7,247 nt of DNA from Thiotrichales bacterium (lineage in GTDB: Bacteria; Pseudomonadota; Gammaproteobacteria; J044): the NCBI GenBank assembly GCA_024762895.1, contig JANTGN010000134.1:1-7247 (forward strand). The letters are read 5' to 3'. Each line of letters opens with the position of its first letter. The stretch's first letter is position 1. Shown here one piece after another: positions 6,418 through 7,247 of the stretch. Made by a program: the position numbers and the translations under genes. The notes below the pieces were generated by a model, which saw only the letters and a program-made list of their open reading frames with translations, was not told the origin of the DNA and made no database searches.

Positions 6418-7247
6418 ATGGACAGCCAGGACTTTAAAGATTACGCAGCCAGTGACACCGAATACTTCGGTGCCAAGGCGGTCGTTGAAGAAGAACTAAA
6501 GTATATTCGCCGGCGCCGTGGACTAAAACCCGACGCAAAGATCAAACATCTGAAGGGACTTGCCCTCTCTGGTGGTGGTATACGCTCAGCCAGCTTTGCG
6601 CTGGGAGTACTCCAGGCCATGGCCTACAAGGGATGGCTGAAAAAGATCGACTATCTCTCCACCGTATCCGGTGGTGGGTATATAGGTTCATCCATCAGCT
6701 GGTTATTATCGCGCAAACTCGATGAGGGCAGCGCCGGTATCAGGCGCTTTGGCGTAGACAATAATAACTTCCCTTACGGCACCTATCCCATGAGCGGGAA
6801 AATTCCCGAACTGTTACAGACCGCCAGGGATCAGGATGCGGATATAAAAGTAACCGAGAAGGCATCCACAGGGGTCTCTGAACGTTTCAAGGGCAAGTTA
6901 TTACGTTACCTGCGCCAACAGGCCAGATACCTCACACCGGGCGACGGTATTAATATCATGTCGCTTATTGCCGTAGTGCTGCGTGGCGCCATTCTCAGTT
7001 TGTTTGTCTATTTTGGATTACTGTTTCTTATTTTTTGTCTCTTCGGCAGGCCGTTACTCACACACACCATGGGTGAGATATCGGCTGCATTACCCCTTGC
7101 AAACCTGAACCTGGTTCTATGGCTGGGACTGGCCAGTGCCGCAGTGTTTATCCTGCTGGCATTGGCCTATTCATTAGGCACTTATTGGTTATCCCGACTC
7201 AAACAACAGAGTACCGAAAAACAGACAAACCAGGTCAGGGGCTTCGC
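6418..7247 (+). CDS. Patatin-like phospholipase with membrane segments (N-terminal part, runs off the edge)
   Basis: The reading frame is open from the ATG at 6418 to the window edge, giving 276 complete codons. AGGGA ends 7 bases before the ATG; an ATG at 6414 is out of frame and soon stops. Patatin-like enzymes are Ser-Asp acyl hydrolases acting on phospholipids. Visible are the oxyanion-hole motif SGGGIRSASFALG (51-63) and the nucleophile elbow STVSGGGYIGS (81-91) with Ser84 as the probable nucleophile. The catalytic Asp should lie beyond the edge, since none appears before 276 in a DG[GA]-like context. Two strongly hydrophobic stretches follow, at about 180-209 and 230-258, so the domain is interrupted by membrane helices. 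This GGGIRSA/TVSGGG type with inserted helices is, from memory, a family of large membrane-bound patatins. It is divergent from the DUF2868/GTPase operon. Confidence 0.88.
   Translation, partial: MDSQDFKDYAASDTEYFGAKAVVEEELKYIRRRRGLKPDAKIKHLKGLALSGGGIRSASFALGVLQAMAYKGWLKKIDYLSTVSGGGYIGSSISWLLSRKLDEGSAGIRRFGVDNNNFPYGTYPMSGKIPELLQTARDQDADIKVTEKASTGVSERFKGKLLRYLRQQARYLTPGDGINIMSLIAVVLRGAILSLFVYFGLLFLIFCLFGRPLLTHTMGEISAALPLANLNLVLWLGLASAAVFILLALAYSLGTYWLSRLKQQSTEKQTNQVRGF

Overview
The window looks like chromosomal sequence from a gammaproteobacterium of moderate G+C. The evidence is a KefG/KefB-type potassium-efflux module that reads like its enterobacterial counterparts, a SixA-family phosphatase, and an adjacent DUF2868/DUF3482 pair of the kind I associate with proteobacteria. 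A sulfur-oxidising or Chromatiales-like host is only a guess. No RNA gene, insertion sequence, CRISPR array or integrase is visible.

Layout: positions 1-223 hold no confident gene, at most the last ~30 codons of a neighbouring gene and an A/T-flanked inverted repeat. Three genes on the minus strand follow in transcription order from right to left: a KefG-like flavodoxin-fold quinone reductase (2644-3195), a KefB/KefC-type K+/H+ antiporter (776-2635, GTG start, its Shine-Dalgarno overlapping the kefG stop), and a SixA-like phosphohistidine phosphatase (224-688). A 163-bp gap separates them from a second minus-strand operon: a four-helix membrane protein of the DUF2868 family (4762-6246), whose stop overlaps by 4 bp (ATGA) the start of a DUF3482-type GTPase (3359-4765). 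Divergent to that operon, on the plus strand from 6418 and running off the right edge, is an N-terminal fragment of a membrane-embedded patatin-like phospholipase.

How the genes work together: kefG-kefB is a known electrophile/acid-stress unit, in which the cytosolic reductase activates the glutathione-gated antiporter. The DUF2868/GTPase pair is tightly coupled and uncharacterised as far as I know; a membrane protein with a large cytosolic tail is translated just before a GTPase that itself carries a glycine-rich hydrophobic hairpin, so a membrane-associated GTPase complex is the natural inference. The 171-bp divergent spacer between this pair and the phospholipase contains a 16-bp dyad fitting the gammaproteobacterial LexA skeleton CTGT-N8-ACAG, an AT-rich tract and weak promoter elements. 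The most interesting hypothesis is therefore a divergently expressed, possibly SOS-linked, membrane/lipid module made of the GTPase, the DUF2868 protein and the phospholipase. It is inference, and the phospholipase is seen only in part.
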